Assembly (NCBI GenBank): GCA_900759435.1
Contig: CAAEVD010000105.1
Location: 1 to 14,719, forward strand
Direction of reading: 5' to 3'
DNA: 14,719 nt
Source: an uncultured Collinsella sp.
Lineage (GTDB): Bacteria; Actinomycetota; Coriobacteriia; Coriobacteriales; Coriobacteriaceae
Shown: positions 6,668 to 14,490 of the stretch, in pieces
How the letters are laid out: each line of letters begins with the position of its first letter
Position numbering within the stretch: position 1 is the first letter of the stretch
Notes under the pieces: generated by a model
Seen by the model: the letters and a program-made list of their open reading frames with translations, nothing else
Database searches by the model: none
What the model was told of the DNA's origin: nothing
Translations under genes and position numbers: made by a program

Positions 6668-9547
6668 ATGTCTGATTCTTCTATCGTTATTCGCGGCGCG
6701 CGCGAGCATAACCTGCGCGATATCGATGTTTCCATTCCGCGTGACCAGCTCGTGGTCATAACCGGTCTTTCCGGATCGGGCAAGAGCTCACTGGCGTTCG
6801 ATACCATCTATGCCGAGGGCCAGCGTCGTTATGTCGAGAGCCTTTCGAGCTATGCGCGTCAGTTTTTGGGCCAGATGGACAAGCCCGATCTGGACTCGAT
6901 TGACGGCCTGTCGCCGGCCGTGTCGATCGACCAGAAGACGACGTCCAAAAACCCACGCTCGACGGTGGGCACCGTAACCGAGATTTACGACTATCTGCGT
7001 CTGCTGTTTGCTCGCGTGGGAACGCCGCACTGTCCTGAGTGCGGTCGTGTCATTGAGCGTCAGACGACCGATCAGGTCGCCGATAAGGTGCTGGCGGCGG
7101 GGGAGGGCCGTCGCGCGTTTGTGTTGGCGCCGGTGGTTCGTGGACGCAAGGGCGAATATGCCAAGCTGTTTGAGGACCTGCGTGCGGAGGGCTTTAGCCG
7201 TGTGCGCGTCGACGGCGAGGTGCGCTCGCTTGACGACCCTATCGACCTGGACAAGAAGTTCAAACACGACATTGAGGTCGTGGTCGACCGTATCGTGATT
7301 CGAGAGAACTCCCTGGGTCGCATTGCCGAGTCCGTTGAGCAGGCGACGGCACTGGCGCACGGTAACGTGAACGTGTACATGCTGCCCGACCGCGACGCTC
7401 CCGAGGGAACCGAGGGCGAGCTGCTGGAGTATTCGCTGGCACTGGCGTGCCCGGAACATGGGCATTCCATCGACGACCTGCAGCCGCGCGATTTCTCGTT
7501 CAACGCGCCCTATGGTGCATGTCCCGAGTGCGATGGCTTGGGCTTTAAAAAGACGGTCGATGCCGAGGCGCTGATTGAAGACCCCTCAAAGTCGATTGCC
7601 GATGGAGTCTTTGGCAGCCTGTTCGGCAATTCCAACTATTATCCGCAGATTTTTGCTGCGGTCTGCAAACACTTTAAGGTGAGTGCCGATACGCCATGGG
7701 AGGACCTGCCCCCGCGGGTGCGTCGTGCGTTTTTGGATGGCATGGGCGACACGAAGATTTCGGTCGACTATCAAAAGCTCGATGGGCGTCGCAGCCAGTG
7801 GGACACTAAGTTCTCGGGCGTGCGCAACATCCTGTACGAGCGCTACAGCGAGACGACGAACGAGAACACCAGGGCTCGCTTGGAGAAATACATTCGCGAA
7901 GAGCCATGCTCGAGCTGTCACGGTGCTCGCCTGCGTCCCGAGATGCTTGCCGTCACCGTGGGCGGCAAGTCCATTTACGATGTCTGCTGCCTGTCGTGTC
8001 GCGAGTCGCTCGAGTTTTTTGAGGGCCTGGAGCTTACCGAGCGTCAGCAGTTTATCGGCGGGCGCATCGTCAAGGAAATCCTGGAGCGCCTGCGTTTTCT
8101 GGTCGATGTCGGACTCGACTATCTGACGCTTGATCGCGCCTCGGCGACGCTTTCCGGCGGCGAGGCCCAGCGTATTCGCCTGGCAACGCAGATCGGCGCC
8201 GGCCTCATGGGCGTTCTGTACATTCTGGACGAGCCGTCGATCGGCCTTCACCAACGCGATAACGAGCGCCTGATCAAGACGCTCGAGCGCTTGCGCGATA
8301 TCGGTAATACCGTTATCGTCGTCGAGCACGACGAAGATACAATTCGCGCTGCCGACTACGTGGTCGATATGGGTCCCGGTGCGGGCGTTAACGGCGGACA
8401 CGTGGTCGCTGCAGGAACGCCTGCCGATATCATGGCGTGTCCCGATTCCATGACGGGTGCTTATTTGACCGGCAAGCGGATGATCCGCGTGCCCGATGAG
8501 CGCCGCAAGCCCGGCCGCGGCTGTCTTAAGATCACGGGTGCCCGCGCTAACAACCTCAAAAACGTTACCGCCAAGATTGAGTTCGGTACGCTCACAGTCG
8601 TTACCGGTGTTTCGGGATCGGGCAAGAGCTCCCTGGTCACCGATACGATTGCGCCCGCGCTTACGAATGCCATCCATCGTTCGACGCGTCCCGTGGGGCC
8701 GTACAAGAAGATTGAGGGCATTGAGTGCATCGATAAGGTAATCGATATCGACCAGTCACCGATCGGTCGCACGCCGCGCTCGAACCCTGCGACCTATATT
8801 GGCCTGTGGGATGATCTGCGTGCGCTATTTGCAAGCACGCCGGAGTCGAAGGCGCGCGGCTACTCGCCGGGACGTTTCTCCTTTAACGTAAGCGGCGGTC
8901 GCTGCGAGGCGTGCAAGGGCGATGGACAGATTAAGATCGAGATGCACTTCCTTCCCGATATCTATGTCCCCTGTGAGGTATGTGGCGGCAAGCGTTATAA
9001 CCGCGAGACACTCGAGGTTACCTACCGCGGCAAGACGATCTCGGATGTGCTCGACATGAGTGTCACCGAGGCACTGGCTTTCTTTGGGAATATCCCGCAG
9101 ATTAAGCGCAAACTGCAGACCCTATATGACGTGGGTCTGGGCTACGTGAGCTTGGGCCAGCCCGCTACGACGCTTTCGGGCGGCGAGGCACAGCGCGTGA
9201 AGCTCGCCAAGGAGCTTCATCGTCGTCAGACAGGCAAGACGTTCTATATTTTGGACGAGCCCACAACCGGCCTTCATTTTGAGGATGTTCGCCAGCTGCT
9301 CGACGTGTTGCAGCGCCTGGTCGATGCGGGCAACACGGTTCTGGTGATCGAGCATAACCTTGATGTCATCAAGGTCGCCGACCGCCTGATCGATATGGGC
9401 CCCGAGGGCGGCAATGGCGGCGGAACCGTCGTGGTCTCAGGCACGCCCGAGCAGGTCGCGGCATGTTCGCAGAGCTACACGGGCAAGTTCTTGGCGCCGC
9501 TGCTCAAGCGTGACCGTGAGCGTCAGGCGCAGCTCGACGCGCAGTAA
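6668..9547 (+). CDS. uvrA: UvrA, excision nuclease ABC subunit A
   Basis: UvrA is the dimeric ABC-type ATPase that finds distorted DNA and loads UvrB. The 959-residue protein, of normal family length, has two ATP-binding modules. The first has Walker A GLSGSGKS (33-40), signature LSGGEAQR (from 495) and Walker [13 protein letters not shown]. The second has GVSGSGKS (647-654), LSGGEAQR (from 836) and [12 protein letters not shown]. The C-terminal zinc finger is intact (Cys746, 749, 769, 772) and borders the DNA-binding surface. The other zinc module reads C261-x2-H264 ... C285-x2-C288, with histidine in place of one cysteine. The ATG at 6668 has AAGGAG five nt upstream. It is transcribed divergently from mrp and ends at a hairpin, so it is probably monocistronic. 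A candidate LexA box upstream suggests DNA-damage induction. Confidence 0.98.
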   Translation: MSDSSIVIRGAREHNLRDIDVSIPRDQLVVITGLSGSGKSSLAFDTIYAEGQRRYVESLSSYARQFLGQMDKPDLDSIDGLSPAVSIDQKTTSKNPRSTVGTVTEIYDYLRLLFARVGTPHCPECGRVIERQTTDQVADKVLAAGEGRRAFVLAPVVRGRKGEYAKLFEDLRAEGFSRVRVDGEVRSLDDPIDLDKKFKHDIEVVVDRIVIRENSLGRIAESVEQATALAHGNVNVYMLPDRDAPEGTEGELLEYSLALACPEHGHSIDDLQPRDFSFNAPYGACPECDGLGFKKTVDAEALIEDPSKSIADGVFGSLFGNSNYYPQIFAAVCKHFKVSADTPWEDLPPRVRRAFLDGMGDTKISVDYQKLDGRRSQWDTKFSGVRNILYERYSETTNENTRARLEKYIREEPCSSCHGARLRPEMLAVTVGGKSIYDVCCLSCRESLEFFEGLELTERQQFIGGRIVKEILERLRFLVDVGLDYLTLDRASATLSGGEAQRIRLATQIGAGLMGVLYILDEPSIGLHQRDNERLIKTLERLRDIGNTVIVVEHDEDTIRAADYVVDMGPGAGVNGGHVVAAGTPADIMACPDSMTGAYLTGKRMIRVPDERRKPGRGCLKITGARANNLKNVTAKIEFGTLTVVTGVSGSGKSSLVTDTIAPALTNAIHRSTRPVGPYKKIEGIECIDKVIDIDQSPIGRTPRSNPATYIGLWDDLRALFASTPESKARGYSPGRFSFNVSGGRCEACKGDGQIKIEMHFLPDIYVPCEVCGGKRYNRETLEVTYRGKTISDVLDMSVTEALAFFGNIPQIKRKLQTLYDVGLGYVSLGQPATTLSGGEAQRVKLAKELHRRQTGKTFYILDEPTTGLHFEDVRQLLDVLQRLVDAGNTVLVIEHNLDVIKVADRLIDMGPEGGNGGGTVVVSGTPEQVAACSQSYTGKFLAPLLKRDRERQAQLDAQ

Positions 9548-9567
9548 AGAGACGTTGTAGTACCGAC

Positions 9568-9603
9568 GCGCCACCGATTCCTTCTGATTCGGTGGCGCTT
9601 CTG
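9568..9603 (+). terminator. Rho-independent terminator after uvrA
   Basis: GCGCCACCGA (9568-9577) and TCGGTGGCGC (9589-9598) form a perfect 10-bp stem with an 11-nt loop, followed by a short T-containing tail (TTCTGTGT). It lies 20 nt after the uvrA stop and before the promoter-like element of the next gene. Confidence 0.75.
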
Positions 9604-9637
9604 TGTGTCGAGATGGCATATGCGGCGGAATTGGCCC

Positions 9638-9643
9638 TATACT
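9638..9643 (+). promoter_or_regulatory. Possible -10 element for the ybaK-murJ-uvrC run
   Basis: TATACT, five of six to consensus, lies between the uvrA terminator and the deacylase gene, with a predicted start near 9650 and a leader of about 30 nt. The -35 region (GGCATA at 17 nt) is a poor match. The position fits an operon promoter, since a terminator stands upstream and no further terminator appears before the end of uvrC. Confidence 0.4.
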
Positions 9644-9668
9644 TAATCCTTGCGTCGCTCTGCGAGGG

Positions 9669-9674
9669 AAAGGA
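9669..9674 (+). promoter_or_regulatory. Ribosome binding site of the YbaK-like gene
   Basis: AAAGGA, six nt before the ATG at 9681. It supports this start over an in-frame ATG at 9603 that would lie upstream of the -10 element. Confidence 0.8.
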
Positions 9675-9680
9675 TGTGCC

Positions 9681-10181
9681 ATGGCAAAGGCTGTTAAGAC
9701 GCCAAAAACCAATGCGATGCGCGAGCTGGAAAGCGCCGGCATCTCCTATGTTCTCCATACGTACGAAGACGATGGCGATGAATCGTCAGGTCTGGGCGTC
9801 GCGATTTCCGAGCAGCTTGGCGAGGAGCCCGGTCAGGGATTTAAAACCCTGGTCTGCACGACGCCGTCCAACGACCATGTCGTGTGCTGCATTCCCGTTG
9901 CCGACGAGCTCGACCTCAAGGCCGCCGCGCGCGCCGCAGGCGAAAAGTCGCTGACCATGATGCATGTCAAAGATTTGCTTGCCGCGACGGGATATGTCCG
10001 CGGCGGTTGCAGCCCGGTCGGTATGAAAAAACGCTTCCGGACGCTGATCGATGAGACATGCGTCCTTTGGGATACCATTTTTATCTCGGGTGGCAAGCGT
10101 GGCTATCAGCTTGAGCTTGCTCCCGATGACTTAGTTGCATTTTGCGGGGCGACGGTTGCCCCGATCACGAGAGAGGACTGA
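9681..10181 (+). CDS. ybaK: YbaK/EbsC-type Cys-tRNA(Pro) deacylase
   Basis: YbaK proteins act in trans to hydrolyse cysteine wrongly attached to tRNA(Pro) by prolyl-tRNA synthetase. The 166-residue product has the family's normal length and pattern: PKTNAMRELESAGISY (8-23), GFKTLVC with the key lysine at 55, the GYVRGGCSPVGMKK loop (104-117), and FISGGKRGYQLEL near the C-terminus. Family work points to the conserved lysine and the Gly-rich GGCSP loop as the active site. The ATG at 9681 is preceded by AAAGGA. The frame stays open back to an ATG at 9603, but those residues do not resemble the family. murJ starts 3 nt after the stop, so the two are very probably co-transcribed. The alternative is a related aminoacyl-tRNA deacylase with shifted specificity. 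Confidence 0.93.
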   Translation: MAKAVKTPKTNAMRELESAGISYVLHTYEDDGDESSGLGVAISEQLGEEPGQGFKTLVCTTPSNDHVVCCIPVADELDLKAAARAAGEKSLTMMHVKDLLAATGYVRGGCSPVGMKKRFRTLIDETCVLWDTIFISGGKRGYQLELAPDDLVAFCGATVAPITRED

Positions 10182-10184
10182 GCG

Positions 10185-12488
10185 ATGCCGCAGGAAGAAT
10201 CAAAGCGCGGAGCTCACTTTGCAAAAGGGTCGGCTCCTCAGGCGCCCGCGCCCGAGGCTGCTTCGTTCGATAACGAGATTCGAAACGCCTGGTCCGCTGC
10301 CGCTGACCCGGGCGAGACGGCCGTGTACTTGCGTGCCGCCGGTGCCGGCACGGCGCTTCCCCGTACGGTTCTTTCTTCAGCTCGTCCCGATGAGACGGCT
10401 GTCTTTTTGGCCGCCGCTCAATCGAGCGCCAGCGTGACGCCGGTCGCCTCCGAGGCTCCTCGTGTGCCGCGTCCCGATGAGACGGCGGTGTTTTTGATGG
10501 CAGCCCAGGGAAAGAGCGTGCCGCAGAGCGCTCCTGTCGCTCGTTCCGCCAAGCCCGCGGCTCATGATGATGGCGAACCGCTTCTTTCGGATGACGAATG
10601 GTCGCCGCTTGGTTCGACCGATCCCGTCGAGGGCGTGGCCATCGACGGTGATGACGATTGGGACCCTCTGTCGTTTTCTGCCCGAACCGTCGCCGCCAAA
10701 GAAGTTGACACGGTGTTTGGCGACCATGCCATATTCGATGATGATGCCGTATCCGGAAACAACATGCCGAACAGCGATGACGTCGCACCTGCTGATGACG
10801 CCGTTTTGGTTGACGATCCCTTTGCGATGACCGGCTCCTTTGCCGTCGCGGACGATTTACTGCCACAAGATGAGGTTCATGAGGACTCTCAGGACGACGT
10901 AGACGATATGGGTTCGTCGGACTACTCCACGGTTGGTCGTTCTGCTGGCCTCATGACCGTGCTGACCATCGTGTCGCGCGTCACCGGGTTTATCCGCACG
11001 TGGGCCATGGCGGCCGCCATCGGCATGTCGCTGCTCTCGTCCTCCTATCAGGTTGCCAACAACCTGCCCAACATGCTTTACGAACTCGTGATGGGCGGCA
11101 TGCTCGTTACGGCGTTTTTGCCGGTGTATATGGGTGTGAGGCGCGAGCAGGGCCGCGAGGCATCGAACGAGTATGTCGGCAACTTGCTCGGTATTCTGCT
11201 TCTGCTGCTGGGCGGTATCTCGCTGCTGGGCACCGTGTTTGCTCCCGGCTTTATTTGGACGCAGTCGTTCCTTTCGGGCGATGGCGGCAGCATGGACACC
11301 GCTGCGTTCATGTTCCGCTTCTTTGCTATCCAAATTCTGTTTTATGGCTTGGGCTCGGTGTTCTCGGGCGTTCTCAACGCACATCGCGACTACTTCTGGT
11401 CGACGTTTGCCCCGGTTCTCAACAATGTCATCGTTATCGCCAGCTTTATGGGCTTTGCTCCCGTGTCTGCACAATTTGGCGAGCAGGTCGGTATTATCTT
11501 GATCGCAGCTGGTACGACCCTCGGCGTCTTTGTCCAGATGGCCTGCCAGATTCCCGCGCTTGGCAAGCATGGCGTGCGTCCTCATATCCATATCGACTTT
11601 AAGGACCCCGCGCTGCGACAGACGATTGCGCTTGGTATCCCGACGCTGCTCGCCACGGTGTGCATGTTTGTCTCGACTTCCATTACCAATGCCGCCGCGC
11701 TGGTGGTGCAGCCCGAGACCGGCCCTTCCGTCATCGCATATGCGCGCCTGTGGTACACGCTGCCCTATGCGCTGATCGCCGCCTCGCTTTCGACGGCACT
11801 CTATACCGAACTCTCTCACGATGCACAGGAGAAGGATTACGACAGCGTCCGCACGGGCATTTCGCGCGGTGTCGCCCAGATGCTCTTCTTCCTGATTCCG
11901 TTTGCGATGTACCTGATCGTCTTCGCCCGTCCGCTCAACATGATCTACTGCGCCGGCAAGTTCGATGAATCCGGTGTGGCGCTGGTGTCGGAGTTCCTTA
12001 TCTATCTGGCACTTTCCCTGCCGCTCTACGGCGTGGTCGTGCTGATGCAGAAGAGCTTCTCGGCCCTGCTCGATATGAAACCTTATAGCCGCTATTGCCT
12101 GTACTCCGCTATCGGTCAGGCCGGTTCGGTGCTGCTGTTTGGCGTGGTGCTGGGCTACGGTATGCCGGCAATTGCGCTTTCGTACGTCGTTGACTACGTG
12201 GTCTTGGTCGGATGCTCACTGTGGTGGCTGCGCCGTCGTCTGCATGGCCTTCAGGTCAAGTCTATCCTGCACGGCGGTTTCTTCGGCCTGTTGTTCGGTG
12301 GCTTGGGCGCTGCCGCGGGCGCCGGCGTCATGTGGGCACTTGAGCACTTTGTCGGAATGCTTGGCAGCTCGATCCTCATTACCCTGGGCTACGTTTGTGT
12401 TGCAGGCGTCGTCTCGCTCGCCGTGACTTTTGGCCTTGCCTTCGTCTTTAAGATGCCCGAGGTCTCCGCGCTGCTTCGTCGCAAGTAG
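10185..12488 (+). CDS. murJ: MurJ/MviN lipid II flippase with long acidic N-terminal extension
   Basis: MurJ flips the peptidoglycan precursor lipid II across the cytoplasmic membrane. From about residue 253 the 767-residue protein has 14 hydrophobic segments, the number expected for MurJ. It starts with GLMTVLTIVSRVTGFIRTW and VANNLPNMLYELVMGG, a form typical of actinobacterial MviN. Before this core is an extension of about 250 residues not found in the E. coli protein. It holds three similar segments, PGETAVYLRAAG (42-53), PDETAVFLAAAQ (68-79) and PDETAVFLMAAQ (97-108), then an Asp-rich region (about 127-248) with two copies of DD(E/D)W(S/D)PL. The extension should lie in the cytoplasm. 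Unlike mycobacterial MviN there is no C-terminal pseudokinase. GAGAGG overlapping the end of ybaK is the likely ribosome binding site. Flippase assignment is firm; the extension's role is unknown. Confidence 0.93.
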   Translation: MPQEESKRGAHFAKGSAPQAPAPEAASFDNEIRNAWSAAADPGETAVYLRAAGAGTALPRTVLSSARPDETAVFLAAAQSSASVTPVASEAPRVPRPDETAVFLMAAQGKSVPQSAPVARSAKPAAHDDGEPLLSDDEWSPLGSTDPVEGVAIDGDDDWDPLSFSARTVAAKEVDTVFGDHAIFDDDAVSGNNMPNSDDVAPADDAVLVDDPFAMTGSFAVADDLLPQDEVHEDSQDDVDDMGSSDYSTVGRSAGLMTVLTIVSRVTGFIRTWAMAAAIGMSLLSSSYQVANNLPNMLYELVMGGMLVTAFLPVYMGVRREQGREASNEYVGNLLGILLLLLGGISLLGTVFAPGFIWTQSFLSGDGGSMDTAAFMFRFFAIQILFYGLGSVFSGVLNAHRDYFWSTFAPVLNNVIVIASFMGFAPVSAQFGEQVGIILIAAGTTLGVFVQMACQIPALGKHGVRPHIHIDFKDPALRQTIALGIPTLLATVCMFVSTSITNAAALVVQPETGPSVIAYARLWYTLPYALIAASLSTALYTELSHDAQEKDYDSVRTGISRGVAQMLFFLIPFAMYLIVFARPLNMIYCAGKFDESGVALVSEFLIYLALSLPLYGVVVLMQKSFSALLDMKPYSRYCLYSAIGQAGSVLLFGVVLGYGMPAIALSYVVDYVVLVGCSLWWLRRRLHGLQVKSILHGGFFGLLFGGLGAAAGAGVMWALEHFVGMLGSSILITLGYVCVAGVVSLAVTFGLAFVFKMPEVSALLRRK
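10308..10508 (+). repeat. Three spaced ETAV(F/Y)L repeats in the MurJ extension
   Basis: Twelve-residue units at 10308-10343, 10386-10421 and 10473-10508 encode P(G/D)ETAV(F/Y)L followed by a short Ala-rich stretch. The threonines are Thr45, Thr71 and Thr100, spaced 26 and 29 residues apart. Units 2 and 3 share an identical 17-base start but then differ at synonymous positions while the protein is kept, which suggests selection on the peptide. Linkers between units are rich in Ala, Ser and Pro and look disordered. Confidence 0.8.
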
Positions 12489-12491
12489 GTG
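12483..12491 (+). promoter_or_regulatory. Shine-Dalgarno of uvrC overlapping the murJ stop
   Basis: AAGTAGGTG differs by one base from AAGGAGGTG and contains the murJ TAG stop. It lies a few nt before GTG at 12495, which decides the uvrC start against the other GTG at 12489. The arrangement implies translational coupling of uvrC to murJ. Confidence 0.6.
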
Positions 12492-12494
12492 CGC

Positions 12495-14435
12495 GTGGCA
12501 GGTCACGACAACATTCCAACACTTGCCGAACAGGTTTCGCGCGTTCCCACGCAACCCGGCTGCTACCTTTGGAAAGATGCCAAGGGCGATGTCATCTATG
12601 TGGGCAAGGCAAAAAACTTGCGTGCCCGTATGCGTCAATATGTGACGCTGCAGGACGAGCGTCAAAAGATTCCGCTCATGATGCAGCTGGTGGCGAGCTT
12701 CGACTATATCGTGGTGGAGACCGAGCACGAGGCATTGGTGCTCGAGCGCAATCTGATTGGCCAGTACCATCCGTACTTTAACGTCGATCTCAAAGACGAT
12801 AAAAGCTATCCCTTTATCGCCATTACCAAGAGCGACTTGTTTCCGGCTATTAAATACACGCGAGAGCGTCATAAACCGGGAACGCGCTATTTTGGCCCCT
12901 ATACCGATAGCCGCGCGGCGCGTGAGACCATCGATACGCTACGCAAGGTTATTCCTATTTGCTCGGCATCCTGTGCGGAATGGCGCCGCTGCCGCCGCAT
13001 CGTCGAATCTCATAAGGGCGAAGAAGACATCGTCAATATGATTTGCGCGCAAAACGGGCGCCCCTGCTTTGACTACCATGTCGGGCGCGGGCCGGGCGCA
13101 TGCGTCGGCGCGATTTCGCCTGCCGACTATGCCAAGAACGTCAAGCGTGTCGAACGTTTCTTGTCGGGCCATCGCAAGGATGTCGTCGACGAGCTCACGT
13201 CCGAGATGACGGAGGCAGCCGAGACGCTCGATTTTGAACGTGCGGCGCGCGTCAAGCGTCGCCTGGAAGTCATTAGGGGCCTGGACGATCGCCAACAGGT
13301 CGTTTTTCCATCGAGCGTCGATATCGACGTCATCGGCTTCTATCGCGAAGAGACTATCTCTGCCGCCTGTGTCTTTGTCGTTCGCGAGGGCCGAACGGTT
13401 CGAACTTGTGAGTTCATCCTCGATAAAGGCCTGGATGTCGACGAGGAAGAGCTTCAATCGGGCTTTCTTAAGCGCTATTACGACGAGACGGCTGATATTC
13501 CAGCCGAGATCAATCTCTCTGTCGAGCTTGAGGATGCCGAAGCGTTGGGGGAGTGGCTTGCGGGCAAGCGCGAACGCTCTTGCCATCTCCATAGGCCGCA
13601 GCGCGGCGAAAAGCACCGCCTGCTCGATATGGCTTCCAAAAATGCACGCCATGCCCTCATGCGCTACATGATGCGCACGGGATATGCTGACGATCGCACC
13701 AATCAGGCGCTCCTGGAGCTCGAAAGCGCGCTGGCGCTGCCTGCGCCGCCGTTGCGCATCGAGTGCTTCGATATCTCGACGTTGCACGGCACCTTTACCG
13801 TCGCTTCGATGGTGGTATTTACCAACGGTCGTGCCGACAAGGGCCAGTATCGTCGCTTTAAAATTCAGGCCGAATTGGACGAGGCGAACGACTTCGTATC
13901 GATGTCCGAGGTTCTGGGGCGTCGCTATGCTCCCGAGCGCATGGCGGACGAGCGCTTTGGCTCGCGCCCCGATTTGCTCGTTGTCGATGGCGGCAAGCCG
14001 CAATTGACCGCTGCAATTAAGCAACTTGAGGCGCTCGGCCTCGATATACCAGTTTGTGGCTTGGCAAAGGCCGATGAGGAAGTTTTCGTGCCGTGGGACG
14101 AGACTCCCGTCGTTCTGCCGACCGGCTCCGCTTCGCTTTATCTGATCAAGCAGGTTCGCGATGAATCCCACCGATTTGCGATTACGTTCCATCGCGAGTT
14201 GCGCGATAAGGCTATGACGGTTTCGGTGCTTGACGACGTTCCGGGCGTGGGACCCACTAGAAAACGTGCCATCATGCGCCATTTTGGCTCGATGAAGCGC
14301 TTGCGCGCGGCAAGCGAGCAGGAGATTGCGGAAGTTCGAGGCGTTCCGGCCGATGTCGCCAAAGCGGTCCACGAGGCACTTGTTGCATGGAATGCCGAGC
14401 GCGCCCAAGCATCGGCCAACCGTTCCGAAAACTAA
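12495..14435 (+). CDS. uvrC: UvrC, excision nuclease ABC subunit C
   Basis: UvrC joins the UvrB-DNA complex and cuts on both sides of the lesion. The 646-residue protein has an N-terminal GIY-YIG nuclease for the 3' cut (GCY 22-24, YVG 35-37, catalytic-type Glu84 in LERNLI, Asn96). A cysteine-rich part (156-203) and a UVR motif (about 230-268) that binds UvrB follow. The RNase H-like nuclease for the 5' cut has Asp426 (CFDIS), Asp498 (VVDGGKPQL) and His559 (DESHRF). A double helix-hairpin-helix lies at about 578-628 (DDVPGVG, EVRGVP). The cysteine-rich part differs from the common pattern: the usual GRC is GRG and an insertion carries extra cysteines. I chose GTG at 12495 for its Shine-Dalgarno; GTG at 12489 would add two residues. 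It is the last gene of the run. Confidence 0.97.
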   Translation: MAGHDNIPTLAEQVSRVPTQPGCYLWKDAKGDVIYVGKAKNLRARMRQYVTLQDERQKIPLMMQLVASFDYIVVETEHEALVLERNLIGQYHPYFNVDLKDDKSYPFIAITKSDLFPAIKYTRERHKPGTRYFGPYTDSRAARETIDTLRKVIPICSASCAEWRRCRRIVESHKGEEDIVNMICAQNGRPCFDYHVGRGPGACVGAISPADYAKNVKRVERFLSGHRKDVVDELTSEMTEAAETLDFERAARVKRRLEVIRGLDDRQQVVFPSSVDIDVIGFYREETISAACVFVVREGRTVRTCEFILDKGLDVDEEELQSGFLKRYYDETADIPAEINLSVELEDAEALGEWLAGKRERSCHLHRPQRGEKHRLLDMASKNARHALMRYMMRTGYADDRTNQALLELESALALPAPPLRIECFDISTLHGTFTVASMVVFTNGRADKGQYRRFKIQAELDEANDFVSMSEVLGRRYAPERMADERFGSRPDLLVVDGGKPQLTAAIKQLEALGLDIPVCGLAKADEEVFVPWDETPVVLPTGSASLYLIKQVRDESHRFAITFHRELRDKAMTVSVLDDVPGVGPTRKRAIMRHFGSMKRLRAASEQEIAEVRGVPADVAKAVHEALVAWNAERAQASANRSEN

Positions 14436-14460
14436 ACGTGCTTCTAAACAACTGATATAC

Positions 14461-14490
14461 ATGATTGGCCGATTTTCAATCATTTATTTC
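14461..14490 (+). terminator. Possible terminator after uvrC
   Basis: ATGATTG (14461-14467) pairs with CAATCAT (14477-14483) around a 9-nt loop and is followed by TTATTTC. The stem is short and AT-rich, but its position 25 nt after the uvrC stop and the T-rich tail fit an intrinsic terminator. Confidence 0.45.

Noticed and set aside
9603..9680. Longer ybaK frame starting at 9603
   Set aside because: It begins just after the uvrA terminator and upstream of the -10, has no ribosome binding site, and the added residues do not resemble the family.
10308..10508. ETAV repeats as a recent DNA duplication or mobile repeat
   Set aside because: Only short identical DNA stretches are shared; the remaining codons differ synonymously and the intervening linkers are unrelated, which points to old, selected peptide repeats.
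12939..14483. 514-codon open frame on the minus strand opposite uvrC
   Set aside because: A shadow of uvrC caused by GC-biased codon use; no recognisable domain, while the plus frame has all UvrC motifs. The same applies to long antisense frames opposite uvrA (7586-8677), murJ (10857-11819) and uvrB (1120-1764).
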